A DNA stretch of 64,000 nucleotides, from contig CAWBTU010000006.1 of NCBI GenBank assembly GCA_963791805.1, forward strand, positions 310,001 to 374,000, written 5' to 3'. The position numbers and the translations under genes were made by a program. The notes under the pieces are model-generated. The model saw only the letters and a program-made list of their open reading frames with translations. It was not told the origin of the DNA and searched no databases. The stretch comes from JACMJL01 sp963791805 (lineage in GTDB: Bacteria > Bacillota > Clostridia > Clostridiales > Clostridiaceae). Shown piece by piece: positions 43,123 through 52,225 of this stretch. Numbering within the stretch: position 1 is the stretch's first letter; each line of letters begins with the position of its first letter.

Positions 43123-44127
43123 GTGAATATAGGTTTAAAGAAAAAAATAATACATTATTCTATGATTATAGTAATCTTATTAGTTATTAGCTCATTATTT
43201 GTTAAAAATCAAGATAAAGCAGAAAAAAAGCCTGTTTCCGTTGCTGTAATTTCTATGAATAAGGCAGGAAGTATTAATTTAGAAGAAAATGAGTTTTTCA
43301 AAAAATATACAATTAATTGTTTGGACGATGTTAAAGATATTATATATAGTGATAATAAGAGCGACTTAACTTTAACCCTAAAAAAATCAGATGTAGCTAA
43401 TTTTAATATCAATAGTAATGGGCAGGTTGATTTATCTCAAGTTAAAGCTAAAGTAAATAATGAAGATGTAATGATAAATTTCAAGAAATTATATGAAAAA
43501 GAAAATTACATTCATGTAGACAAAAGTAATAAAAAAAATGTAATTGTGTTTATTAGTAAAAAAGAACAGCCGTATAAATATAAGGTGGTTGTAAATCCTG
43601 GACATGGTGGAATTGATAAAGGAGCAAGCTATGGAAAAATCTACGAAAAAGACTTAACTCTTAAAATTTCTTTGCTTATGGAGGATCATCTAAGATTTAA
43701 TGGTTGTGAGCCTATTTATACAAGAAAAGTAGATGATGGTCTTGATTTTAAAAAGGCAACAACATTTGCAAATGATCAAAAGGCAGATTTATTTATTTCT
43801 GTTCATATTAATTCTGGTGATCGCAAAGAATATAATGGAATAGGAACCTATTATAATTATCCTAACGATTTTCAAAAGAATGAGAGAACAAAGCTTGCTC
43901 AATCTGTTGAAAGCGAGGTTCTTAAAAACGATCAATGGAAAAACATGGGAACTGTTAGAAGGACGGACCTCTACGTTTTAAATAGAACACTAATGCCTAG
44001 TGCTCTTGTTGAATGTGGATATATCTTAAATGATGGTGATAGAGAAAAATTATTAAAAGACCAGGTGCTCAATAATCTCGCTACTAATATTTCTAATGGT
44101 ATTGTTAAGTACTTATTTCAAAAGTAA
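43123..44127 (+). CDS. N-acetylmuramoyl-L-alanine amidase (Amidase_3)
   Basis: A 334-residue exported or membrane-anchored cell-wall hydrolase. One N-terminal helix is followed by a domain of about 130 residues and the Amidase_3 zinc domain. That domain shows VVNPGHGGIDKGA (first His), the EKDLTL segment with the ligand Glu, DLFISVHINSG (second His) and ALVECGYILN (catalytic Glu). It cleaves the amide bond between muramic acid and the peptide stem. AAAGGTGAG at 43110-43118 points to the GTG at 43123, though an ATG at 43099 is in frame. It looks like the CwlD/germination-type group, not proven. Confidence 0.87.
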   Translation: MNIGLKKKIIHYSMIIVILLVISSLFVKNQDKAEKKPVSVAVISMNKAGSINLEENEFFKKYTINCLDDVKDIIYSDNKSDLTLTLKKSDVANFNINSNGQVDLSQVKAKVNNEDVMINFKKLYEKENYIHVDKSNKKNVIVFISKKEQPYKYKVVVNPGHGGIDKGASYGKIYEKDLTLKISLLMEDHLRFNGCEPIYTRKVDDGLDFKKATTFANDQKADLFISVHINSGDRKEYNGIGTYYNYPNDFQKNERTKLAQSVESEVLKNDQWKNMGTVRRTDLYVLNRTLMPSALVECGYILNDGDREKLLKDQVLNNLATNISNGIVKYLFQK

Positions 44128-44168
44128 TTAGGGATAGTATTCGCGTTTGTTTGAAGGGATGCGGTTAG

Positions 44169-44990
44169 ATGAGCTATAAGTTAATTTGCACAGATATGGA
44201 TGGAACTTTATTAAATGATAATAAAGAAATAAGCTTAGAGAATAGGATTGCCATTAAAAATGCAATAGACAATGGAGTAGTAATTGTATTTTGTACAGGA
44301 AGATTATTTACCTTTGCGAAATATTATGCGCAAGGGTTAGGAGTAAATACACCTATTATTGCGTCCAATGGAGCATATATTAGGGAACAGCAGAGCAATA
44401 ATATTTTATATAAATGTCCACTAGGAGTTGAAAACTCATTTAAAGTAGTAGAGATACTAAAAAAATACAATATTAATCCTCATTTTAATTCAAGTGATAC
44501 GGTTTTTACTGGCAAGATATCATTTTCTTCAGAAAGCTATTTGAAGCTGAATCAAAGTCTCAGCAAAGAAGAACAATTTAAAGTTGAGGTTGTTAAAGAC
44601 TTAGAAAAAATGATTTTTGAGTATAAAGAAGAAATACTCAAATGTATAGCAATAGATATGAATTTAGATAATATAAAAATAGCTAAAGAAGAGATTTTTA
44701 ATTTAGGCGGATTAGTAGTTGAGAGTTCCTTTTATAATAACTTTGAGGTTATGAATAAGGAAGTTTCAAAAGGTAAGGCTGTAAAATTATTAGGAGATTA
44801 TTATGGTATAAAAAAAGAAGAAATTATATGTATAGGTGATAATGAAAATGATTTATCAATGATTAATTATGCAGGTCTAGGGGTAGCAATGGGAAATTCT
44901 ATTGATAGTGTAAAAGCTCAATCTGATTTTATTTCAAGTACAAATAATGAGGATGGAGTTGCACAAGTAATTCGAAAATTTGTTTTGTAA
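44169..44990 (+). CDS. Cof-type HAD-superfamily phosphatase
   Basis: A 273-residue cytoplasmic HAD hydrolase of the Cof/YidA type. Motif I is CTDMDGTLLND with the nucleophile Asp9, motif II is VFCTGR, a type C2B cap occupies about residues 85-195, motif III is the lysine in EVSKGKAV, and motif IV is CIGDNENDLSMI. Substrates of such enzymes are sugar or coenzyme phosphates; the specific one is not predictable. GAAGGGATG-type sequence precedes the ATG. Confidence 0.9.
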   Translation: MSYKLICTDMDGTLLNDNKEISLENRIAIKNAIDNGVVIVFCTGRLFTFAKYYAQGLGVNTPIIASNGAYIREQQSNNILYKCPLGVENSFKVVEILKKYNINPHFNSSDTVFTGKISFSSESYLKLNQSLSKEEQFKVEVVKDLEKMIFEYKEEILKCIAIDMNLDNIKIAKEEIFNLGGLVVESSFYNNFEVMNKEVSKGKAVKLLGDYYGIKKEEIICIGDNENDLSMINYAGLGVAMGNSIDSVKAQSDFISSTNNEDGVAQVIRKFVL

Positions 44991-45041
44991 CATTGATATT
45001 AGTTTTTTAAATATATTAAAAATTGTATGGGGGTAATAAAA

Positions 45042-45509
45042 TTGAATTTAAATATTGTACTATTTGAACCGGAAATTCCACAAAACACAGGAAATATAGG
45101 AAGAACTTGTGTCTTAACAAATTCAAAGCTACATTTGATAAAACCATTAGGTTTTAGCCTAGATGATAAGCAATTAAAAAGAGCGGGATTAGATTATTGG
45201 CCATTTCTAGATATTAGCATATATGAATCCTATGATGAATTGAGAGAGAAGTATAAGGATTCTACATTCTATTTTTCTACTACAAAGGCAAAACATTTTT
45301 ACCATGAAGTAAAATTTAAACAGGATGACTTTATAGTTTTTGGAAGAGAGTCTTCAGGTCTTCCAGATAGAATAAGGGATAGTGATCCAGATAGGTGTAT
45401 TAGAGTTCCTATGATAAATACTTCAACTAGGTCTCTTAACTTGTCAAACACAGTTTCTATAATCGCGTATGAAGCTTTGAGACAAATAGACTTTCCTGCT
45501 ATGAAATAG
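45042..45509 (+). CDS. trmL: tRNA (cytidine/uridine-34-2'-O)-methyltransferase
   Basis: A 155-residue SPOUT methyltransferase. NIVLFEPEIPQNTGNIGRTC opens the protein; the knot motifs IVFGRESSGLP and NTSTRSLNLSNTVSIIAYE follow. It methylates the ribose of the wobble base in tRNA-Leu. GGGGGT at 45029-45034 and the family's usual N-terminus support the TTG start at 45042 over the ATG at 45027. The next gene, trxB, follows within 45 bases. Confidence 0.92.
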   Translation: MNLNIVLFEPEIPQNTGNIGRTCVLTNSKLHLIKPLGFSLDDKQLKRAGLDYWPFLDISIYESYDELREKYKDSTFYFSTTKAKHFYHEVKFKQDDFIVFGRESSGLPDRIRDSDPDRCIRVPMINTSTRSLNLSNTVSIIAYEALRQIDFPAMK

Positions 45510-45551
45510 TAGAAAACAGGTAAACTAAATAAAAATACCTGGAGGAGAAAT

Positions 45552-46475
45552 ATGGAGAAGATATATGATTGTATAATAATTGGAGGTGGACCTGCAGGAC
45601 TATCAGCAGGACTATATGCTGCCAGAGCAAAGATGGATACTATTATCATCGAAAAAGAAAAGTATGGTGGACAAATTGCTACTACAGAAGAAGTAGATAA
45701 TTATCCTGGAGTAGAGGAGAATATTACAGGTCCAGCTTTAGTTAAAAGAATGAAAGAGCAGGCAGAAACTTTTGGAGCTACTTTTCTAAAAGAAGAAATT
45801 ATAGATGTGGATTTTAACTCTCAAATTAAAATAGTAAAAGGTAGTAAGAACACATATCACGGGAAAACTGTAATTGTTGCCACAGGTGCAGCACCTAAGC
45901 TTGGTGGCTTCAAAAATGAGATGGAATTAAGAGGTAAAGGTGTTTCTTATTGCGCTACCTGTGATGCAGACTTTTTTACAGATCTTGAGGTAGCTGTAAT
46001 TGGTGGTGGAGACTCTGCTATCTCTGAAGCAATCTATTTAACTAAATTTGCTGAAAAAGTTACTGTTATTCATAGAAGAAATGAGCTTCGTGCGGCTAAG
46101 TCAATTCAAGATAAGGCATTTAACAATCCTAAAATAAACTTCATTTGGAATAGTGTAGTAGATGCTGCAATTGGTAGTAATGTTTTAGAAGGTCTTGAAA
46201 TTAAGAATATTAATAATGGCAGTACCTCAGAGTATAAAACTGATGGCGTTTTTGTTTTTGTTGGTTTAGTACCTTTTTCAAAGGTTTTTGATGGAAAACT
46301 AGCCATGAGTGATGGGAAATATATTATTACTGATCAAGAGATGAATACTGATATTTCAGGTGTGTTTGCAGCAGGTGATGTTAGAGAAAAATCTTTAAGA
46401 CAAGTTATAACCGCTGCTTCAGATGGAGCTATTGCAGCAATTAGCGCTGAACAATATTTAGCGAGTATTGAATAA
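45552..46475 (+). CDS. trxB: thioredoxin reductase
   Basis: A 307-residue flavoprotein. The FAD motif GGGPAGLSAGLYAARA, the redox-active CATC in SYCATCDADF, the NAD(P) motif GGGDSAISEAIYL with HRR nearby, and the C-terminal FAD motif GVFAAGDVREKSLRQ are all visible. It transfers electrons from NADPH (or, in some clostridia, ferredoxin) to thioredoxin. In amino-acid-fermenting clostridia trxB sits with glycine reductase genes; here a GrdA homologue follows directly. TGGAGG precedes the ATG. Confidence 0.95.
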   Translation: MEKIYDCIIIGGGPAGLSAGLYAARAKMDTIIIEKEKYGGQIATTEEVDNYPGVEENITGPALVKRMKEQAETFGATFLKEEIIDVDFNSQIKIVKGSKNTYHGKTVIVATGAAPKLGGFKNEMELRGKGVSYCATCDADFFTDLEVAVIGGGDSAISEAIYLTKFAEKVTVIHRRNELRAAKSIQDKAFNNPKINFIWNSVVDAAIGSNVLEGLEIKNINNGSTSEYKTDGVFVFVGLVPFSKVFDGKLAMSDGKYIITDQEMNTDISGVFAAGDVREKSLRQVITAASDGAIAAISAEQYLASIE

Positions 46476-46530
46476 AATAATAAATATTAATTTCTTAAAT
46501 TTATATATAGACTTGGAAAGGTAAGGAAAT

Positions 46531-46980
46531 ATGTTAGAGGGTAAAAAGATCATTGCTATTGGTGATAAGGATGGAATTTCTGCACCGGCAATTGAAGCAT
46601 GTTTAAAATCTGCTGGAGCTGAAGTGATTTTTTCTGAAACTGAATGCTATTCTTGTAGGGTAGATGGATTTATTTCAAATGAATTACAAGAAAAAATTAT
46701 CAGCATAAAACAGAGAATTGGAACTGAAAAATTAATAATAGTTATAGGCATAGCTGATGCAGAATTTTCAAAAAAATTTGCAGAAAATATGAGTATGGTA
46801 AATCCTATAGAGGTGGGCCCATTATCAACAATTACCATAGATGTGCCTGTTTATCACATATTTGAGAAAGAAATAAAAGATGAATGTGACCCAATAATAT
46901 ATGAAGATTATTGTGAAATAATGGAAGTTATCTTAGATGTGCCTGCAATAACAGAAAAAGTAAAATTGTGCAGGGTATAA
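46531..46980 (+). CDS. grdA: glycine reductase protein A homologue with Cys in place of selenocysteine
   Basis: A 149-residue protein matching GrdA over its whole length (IAIGDKDGISAPAIEACLKS, then AGAEVIFSETEC). GrdA carries a redox pair C-x-x-Sec in its ECFVU motif. Here the motif is ECYSC, encoded by TGC and TGT, so the pair is C-x-x-C and no TGA is used. GrdA forms the carboxymethyl-selenoether intermediate in glycine, sarcosine and betaine reduction. No grdB-E or thioredoxin genes are in the window, only trxB upstream. A role as an orphan redox protein or a cysteine-type variant is inferred. AAGGTAAGG precedes the ATG. Confidence 0.8.
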   Translation: MLEGKKIIAIGDKDGISAPAIEACLKSAGAEVIFSETECYSCRVDGFISNELQEKIISIKQRIGTEKLIIVIGIADAEFSKKFAENMSMVNPIEVGPLSTITIDVPVYHIFEKEIKDECDPIIYEDYCEIMEVILDVPAITEKVKLCRV

Positions 46981-47213
46981 TATTATGATAGTCACAAAAA
47001 ATAATTATGCATAAAAACATTTTTGTGTGGAATTATAATAAGGATAAGAACGTATTATAAAATTGTCGAAAAATGTATATTCGTAAATTTGTATTGATTT
47101 TTATGTCGGTTAGGCTTATATTTATATGGAAGAAGTTAATGATTTTTGGAAACCAGTATTAATTTTGGTTATATACTTATGTATATAAAATATATATTTA
47201 TGGGGGTAAAAAA

Positions 47214-48332
47214 ATGAAAAATAAGAAACTAGTTTCATTAATTACATCAGTTGCACTTGTTTCTACATTAGCAGTAGGATGTGGTAGTAGTAGCAGTAGC
47301 AGCTCATCTACTAAGTCTGCAGGAAGCAAAATCAAGATTGGTCTTTCAACAGATCAAGGTGGATTGAATGATAAATCATTTAATCAGTCAGCAAATACTG
47401 GAATTAAAAAAGCTCAGAGTGAATTTGGATTTAAATACAAAGCTATTGAATCTAAAGTAAAGGAAGATTATGAACCCAATTTAGATGCACTTGTTGGTGA
47501 TGGCAATGATATCGTATTCGGTGTAGGATTTCAAATGGAAACAGCTATGGAAAACATAGCAAAAAAATATACTGAGAAGAAATTTGCTATTATTGACTCA
47601 GCAGCAGTTGTAGATCAAAAAGCAGATCCACAAGTTCAACTTAGTAATGTTGAATCAATTCTATTTAAAGAGAATGAAGGATCTTATCTTGTAGGAATAA
47701 TTGCTGGTAAGATGACAAAATCACATAAAATTGGATTTATTGGTGGAATAGATATGCCATTGATTCAAAAGTTTGAAACTGGTTTTGCTGCTGGTGTTAA
47801 ATCTGTAGATCCAGATGCAGCAAAAGGATTAAATGACAGAAAAACTGTTATATATGCAGGAAACTTTACTGATACAAACAAAGGATATGAAGCAGCAACT
47901 TCACTTATTAATCAAGGATGTGACGTAATATACCATGCAGCTGGTGGAGTTGGCGAAGGAATGTTCAAGGCAGTTAAAGAAGCAAATGATAAAGGAAATA
48001 AAGTATGGGCAATTGGTGTTGATATGGATCAGTCTTTAACAGTACCAGCTTACTCATCTGTAATTCTTACATCAATGATTAAAAGAGTAGATACAGCTAC
48101 TTATAATGTTTCTAAAGATATTGTTAACAACAATTTCCAAGGTGGAAAAGTTGTTGAACTTGGTTTAAAAGAAGATGGAGTAGGCATTGCGGAAACATCA
48201 AAGAATAATGTTCCAAGTGATGTTTTAACATTAGTTAGTAAGTATTCTGATGCAATTAAATCAGGCAAAATTGTAGTTCCATCTAAAAAAGGAGACGCAG
48301 CAAGCTTTGTTGCTCCTACTGATATTAAATAG
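47214..48332 (+). CDS. BMP family ABC transporter substrate-binding lipoprotein
   Basis: A 372-residue lipoprotein. The signal peptide ends in LAVGC (Cys23), followed by a serine-rich linker and the Bmp (PnrA/Med-like) fold: KIGLSTDQGGLNDKSFNQSA, GVGFQMETAMENIAKKY and HKIGFIGGIDMPLI. Such proteins bind nucleosides. ATPase and two permease genes follow in order, completing an importer. A terminator after it would reduce read-through, giving more binding protein than transporter. I looked for a purine riboswitch in 46981-47213 and found none. Confidence 0.93.
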   Translation: MKNKKLVSLITSVALVSTLAVGCGSSSSSSSSTKSAGSKIKIGLSTDQGGLNDKSFNQSANTGIKKAQSEFGFKYKAIESKVKEDYEPNLDALVGDGNDIVFGVGFQMETAMENIAKKYTEKKFAIIDSAAVVDQKADPQVQLSNVESILFKENEGSYLVGIIAGKMTKSHKIGFIGGIDMPLIQKFETGFAAGVKSVDPDAAKGLNDRKTVIYAGNFTDTNKGYEAATSLINQGCDVIYHAAGGVGEGMFKAVKEANDKGNKVWAIGVDMDQSLTVPAYSSVILTSMIKRVDTATYNVSKDIVNNNFQGGKVVELGLKEDGVGIAETSKNNVPSDVLTLVSKYSDAIKSGKIVVPSKKGDAASFVAPTDIK

Positions 48333-48350
48333 TATAGCTAATTTATGAAT

Positions 48351-48386
48351 AAAAGCTAGATGTGTAAATGCATCTAGCTTTTTTCG
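48351..48386 (+). terminator. terminator between binding protein and ATPase genes
   Basis: AAAAGCTAGATG (48351-48362) pairs with CATCTAGCTTTT (48371-48382), followed by TTCG. Likely partial, to set subunit ratio. Confidence 0.8.
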
Positions 48387-48477
48387 ACTAATAGCAATAA
48401 AATATTAGTATAAACTTTGATTGTTTACAAAGATTTATGTTGGCTTTTTAATTAATAATAGGAGGTCGGGAAGAAAT

Positions 48478-50025
48478 ATGAACAAAGTAATAGAAATGAA
48501 GAACATAACCAAGATTTTCCCGGGTACAATCGCAAATGAGAATGTGAATTTTGAACTTTTAGAAGGAGAAACTCATGTACTCTTAGGTGAGAACGGAGCA
48601 GGCAAAACTACCCTAATGAACATTCTATACGGTTTATACCAACCAGAAAAAGGCGAAATTTATGTAAACGGTAAACTGGAAAAAATACTTGGACCTAATC
48701 ATGCAATTAAATTAGGAATAGGTATGGTTCATCAACATTTTATGCTAGTTCATAATTTTAGTGTTGCAGAAAACATAGTTTTAGGATCAGAGCCTACAAA
48801 AGGTATCAAACTAGATATGAAAAAAGCAATAAAAGACGTAAAGGAAATATCAGAAAAATATGGTTTTGAAATCAAACCTGAAGACATTATTGAAGATATA
48901 AGTGTTGGGCAACAGCAAAAGGTAGAAATTTTAAAAGCTCTTTACAGAGGAGCAAAGATTTTAATCCTAGATGAACCAACAGCTGTTCTAACACCACAAG
49001 AAATAAAAGAATTAGGTATTATTATAAGAAACTTAGAAAAAGAAGGGAAATCAGTTATTTTAATTACTCATAAGCTAAAAGAAGTAATGAGCATGAGTGA
49101 TAGAGTAACCATTTTAAGAAGAGGAAAGATAACAGGGACGGTTAACACCAAAGATACATCAATAGATGAATTAGCAGAACTAATGGTAGGAAGAAAAGTT
49201 AACCTAAGTATCTCAAAGAAAGAAGCTTCACTAGGAAAAGAAACCTTAAGAGTTGAGAAGCTTACAGCTAGAGATCATAGAGGAGTAAACGTAGTTAAGG
49301 AGCTTGATCTAACAGTTCATGCGGGAGAAATCCTAGGAATTGCAGGTGTTGATGGTAACGGTCAGAGCGAGCTTGTAGAAGTTCTTACAGGTTTAAGAAA
49401 GCCTTTATCAGGTAAAATAACATTAAATGAAAAAAATATATTCGGGAAAAAACCGAAGGAAATAATTAAAGATGGAATGAGTAATATTCCAGAGGATAGA
49501 CACAAACGAGGACTAATTTTAAAGTATTCCTTATATGAAAATTCTATTCTAGGAGAACATACTAGTAAGCAGTTTTCTACTGGAATAATTATGAACTATA
49601 AAGCCATAAGGCAGCATTGTCAGAAGTTAATACAGGATTTTGATATAAGAACTCCAAATGATGAAGTAAGTGCGTCAGCACTATCTGGAGGTAATCAACA
49701 GAAGCTAATTGTAGCTAGAGAGATTACAAAAGATCCTGATTTGCTTATAGCATCACAACCCACAAGAGGACTTGACGTAGGAGCCATTGAGTACATCCAT
49801 AAAAGAATAGTTGAAGAGCGTGATAGAGGAAAGGCTGTACTTCTAGTTTCCTTAGAACTAGATGAAATATTATCACTTTCTGATAGAATAGCAGTAATAT
49901 ACGATGGGAAAATAGTAGCTGTTATGGACAGAAAAGATGCTACTGAAAACAAACTAGGTATACTTATGGCAGGAGGTAGCTTAGAAGATATTAAGGAAGA
50001 GGTGAAGAAGGTTGAAGAAGGTTAA
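48478..50025 (+). CDS. nucleoside ABC transporter ATP-binding protein (two ABC domains)
   Basis: A 515-residue tandem ATPase. Domain 1 has Walker A GENGAGKTTLMN, signature SVGQQQKVEI and Walker B LILDEPTAVL. Domain 2 has the degenerate GVDGNGQSELVE, signature ALSGGNQQKLIVA and SQPTRGLD, as in sugar and nucleoside importers of the CUT2/BMP type. GGAGG precedes the ATG at 48478. The permease gene overlaps its end by 14 bases. Confidence 0.93.
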   Translation: MNKVIEMKNITKIFPGTIANENVNFELLEGETHVLLGENGAGKTTLMNILYGLYQPEKGEIYVNGKLEKILGPNHAIKLGIGMVHQHFMLVHNFSVAENIVLGSEPTKGIKLDMKKAIKDVKEISEKYGFEIKPEDIIEDISVGQQQKVEILKALYRGAKILILDEPTAVLTPQEIKELGIIIRNLEKEGKSVILITHKLKEVMSMSDRVTILRRGKITGTVNTKDTSIDELAELMVGRKVNLSISKKEASLGKETLRVEKLTARDHRGVNVVKELDLTVHAGEILGIAGVDGNGQSELVEVLTGLRKPLSGKITLNEKNIFGKKPKEIIKDGMSNIPEDRHKRGLILKYSLYENSILGEHTSKQFSTGIIMNYKAIRQHCQKLIQDFDIRTPNDEVSASALSGGNQQKLIVAREITKDPDLLIASQPTRGLDVGAIEYIHKRIVEERDRGKAVLLVSLELDEILSLSDRIAVIYDGKIVAVMDRKDATENKLGILMAGGSLEDIKEEVKKVEEG

Positions 50026-51097
50026 GGATGTTTTAAGAAAAGGAATAAGAAGTGTTGCTTATCCTATATTGGCAATAGTAGTGTCACTATTTGTTTCAGT
50101 ATTCTTTGTAATGTGGGCAAAGCATTATTCTCCTTTACAGTATTTTTCAGCTCTACATGATTTATTTAGTGTAATTTGGAAAGGTAGCTTTGGATCAAGA
50201 AGACAAGGCTTTACCACTTTAGAATATATCACTCCACTAATATTTACAGGAGTTGCAAATGCAATTGCCTTTAAATCTGGCTTGTTCAATATCGGAAGTG
50301 AAGGCCAGTTTATGATGGGGATGCTGGCTGCAGGTATTATAGGTGTTATTCCTGGACTAAACCCATTTATTCATATTCCACTTGTAATCTTAGGAGGAAT
50401 GATGGCGGGAGCAATCTGGGGAGGAATTCCAGGATACTTTAAAGCTAAGATGGGTACTAGTGAAGTAATTAATACTATAATGATGAATTATATTGCAATG
50501 AATATTATAAATTATCTTGTTTTAAGAACAAGTGTTGGAGAAAGTGGAAAGGCTGCTACACCAATAATTCAAAATAGTGCAGCTTTACACAGATTTAATA
50601 ATTTAAGTAGAGCAAATATAGGTATTATAATTGCTGTATTAGTTGCTATTTTTATTTACTGGCTCCTTTGGAAAACTACAGTGGGCTACGAAATAAGAGC
50701 AGTAGGTTTAAACCCTCATGGAGCAGAGTATGGTGGAATTAGTATTGCTAAAAACACAGTACTGGCTATGGCACTATCTGGCGCTATTGCAGGTATAGGC
50801 GGAGCCATACATGTATCAGGAATTACCCATCAAGTTCAGGATTTTAGTGCTCTTCCAGGCTATGGACTAGATGGTATTGCAGTTGCTCTTCTTGCTAAGA
50901 GTAATCCTATAGGATGTATTTTCACAGCAATTTTGTTTGGTACTTTAAATAGTAGTTCAAAAATTCTTCAATTAAATGATATTCCGAAGGAAATAGTGTA
51001 TATAATTCAGGCTGTAATAATTATATTTATTGCAACAGATTATATAGTTAAGTATTTAGAAGAAAAGAAAAAGAAGAAGGTGATTACTAATGCCTAG
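50012..51097 (+). CDS. nucleoside ABC transporter permease 1
   Basis: A 361-residue membrane protein of the BPD_transp_2 family with about nine helices. Family segments are FNIGSEGQFMMGMLAAGI, ATPIIQN and YEIRAVGLNPHGAEYGGIS. It starts with TTG at 50012, inside the end of the ATPase gene, behind GAGGTGAAG. It overlaps permease 2 by eight bases. Together they form the channel of the importer. Confidence 0.92.
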   Translation: MKKVKDVLRKGIRSVAYPILAIVVSLFVSVFFVMWAKHYSPLQYFSALHDLFSVIWKGSFGSRRQGFTTLEYITPLIFTGVANAIAFKSGLFNIGSEGQFMMGMLAAGIIGVIPGLNPFIHIPLVILGGMMAGAIWGGIPGYFKAKMGTSEVINTIMMNYIAMNIINYLVLRTSVGESGKAATPIIQNSAALHRFNNLSRANIGIIIAVLVAIFIYWLLWKTTVGYEIRAVGLNPHGAEYGGISIAKNTVLAMALSGAIAGIGGAIHVSGITHQVQDFSALPGYGLDGIAVALLAKSNPIGCIFTAILFGTLNSSSKILQLNDIPKEIVYIIQAVIIIFIATDYIVKYLEEKKKKKVITNA

Positions 51098-52022
51098 TAG
51101 TACAGTAATAATTGCTCTTATAGCAGCTACCTTAAGAATGGCAACTCCACTTATCTTTGCAGGTATTGGAGGCGTGTTTTCTGAAAAATCAGGCGTTGTA
51201 AATATAGGACTTGAAGGAATTATGGTCATGGGCGCATTTTTCGCAGTATGTGGAACTTACTACACCAATAGTCCATTTATAGGTATACTATTCGCCATAG
51301 GCGCTGGAATATTGATATCTTTGCTTCATGCTTTTTTAAGTATAACCATGAGAGCAGACCAAGTTATTTCAGGTACAGCAATCAATCTTTTCTCAGCGGC
51401 CTTTGTAGCTTTTATGATTAAAATAGTATTTCATAAAGGCGGACAGACTGACACAGTAACCTCAATGCCATATAAGTTACCTAAGTTTATAGTAGATATA
51501 CCTTATGTTGGTGATTTACTTGATCAATTGAATTGGTTTGTAATATTCGCAATAATATTAGTGTTTGTTGCAAGCTATGTACTATATAAAACAAGATTAG
51601 GCTTAAGAATTAGAGCTGTAGGAGAACATCCAGCAGCAGCAGATACTTTAGGAATAAATGTTTATGGAATGAGATATCTATGTGTAATGATATCAGGAGC
51701 CCTTGCAGGTATTGGTGGAGCAGCTCTTTCCATAGGAATAACACCAGTGTACAGAGAAGGAATGGTTTCAGGACGTGGATTTATAGCCTTAGCTGCTATG
51801 ATATTTGGAAACTGGAGTCCTAAAGGAACTATGTGGGCATGTTTACTATTTGGATTTGCAGATGCCTTCCAATTAAAAGCTCAAAGTTTTGGTTTGAATT
51901 TACCACAAGAAGTTTATGCTATGTTCCCTTATGTTATTACTATGCTTGCATTAGCAGGTTTTGTAGGGAAGACTTCAGCACCTGCTGCTGATGGCGTACC
52001 TTATGAAAAAGGAAATAGATAA
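51090..52022 (+). CDS. nucleoside ABC transporter permease 2
   Basis: A 310-residue BPD_transp_2 permease with about eight helices. It shows VFSEKSGVVNIGLEGIMVMG and LRIRAVGEHPAAADTLGINV, matching the second permease of BMP-type importers. It is the last gene of the operon; a long inverted repeat follows. Confidence 0.92.
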   Translation: MPSSTVIIALIAATLRMATPLIFAGIGGVFSEKSGVVNIGLEGIMVMGAFFAVCGTYYTNSPFIGILFAIGAGILISLLHAFLSITMRADQVISGTAINLFSAAFVAFMIKIVFHKGGQTDTVTSMPYKLPKFIVDIPYVGDLLDQLNWFVIFAIILVFVASYVLYKTRLGLRIRAVGEHPAAADTLGINVYGMRYLCVMISGALAGIGGAALSIGITPVYREGMVSGRGFIALAAMIFGNWSPKGTMWACLLFGFADAFQLKAQSFGLNLPQEVYAMFPYVITMLALAGFVGKTSAPAADGVPYEKGNR

Positions 52023-52042
52023 TTAATTAAATAAAATCAGTA

Positions 52043-52095
52043 ATTAATTAAGCTTTTCATAACAAAAGAAAGGCTTAATTAATTTTAAATCTTTT
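52043..52095 (+). terminator. terminator-like inverted repeat after the importer operon
   Basis: AATTAATTAAGC (52043-52054) pairs with GCTTAATTAATT (52074-52085), followed by TTAAATCTTTTT. Confidence 0.6.
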
Positions 52096-52099
52096 TATA

Positions 52100-52136
52100 G
52101 CTATGTACAAAATAATGCAATTTGCTATGTACAAAA
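52100..52136 (+). repeat. two direct repeats upstream of rpoN
   Basis: GCTATGTACAAAA at 52100-52112 and 52124-52136, 24 bases apart, i.e. about the same face of the helix. Each contains the palindrome TGTACA. A perfect inverted repeat, ATTGAAAATT-CC-AATTTTCAAT, follows at 52174-52195. Activator or repressor binding is possible. Confidence 0.5.
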
Positions 52137-52225
52137 ATCAAATTTCATTCTAAAATGAAATAGTACAACAAAAATTGAAAATTCCAATTTTCAATTTTCA
52201 ATTTTTATGGGGGAGGTAGATTAAA

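Noticed and set aside
46640..46670. In-frame TGA for selenocysteine in the GrdA homologue
   Set aside because: The codon at that place is TGT; no TGA or selenocysteine insertion hairpin is needed.
46981..47213. Purine riboswitch before the nucleoside importer
   Set aside because: Searched by eye for the conserved purine aptamer core and found no match.
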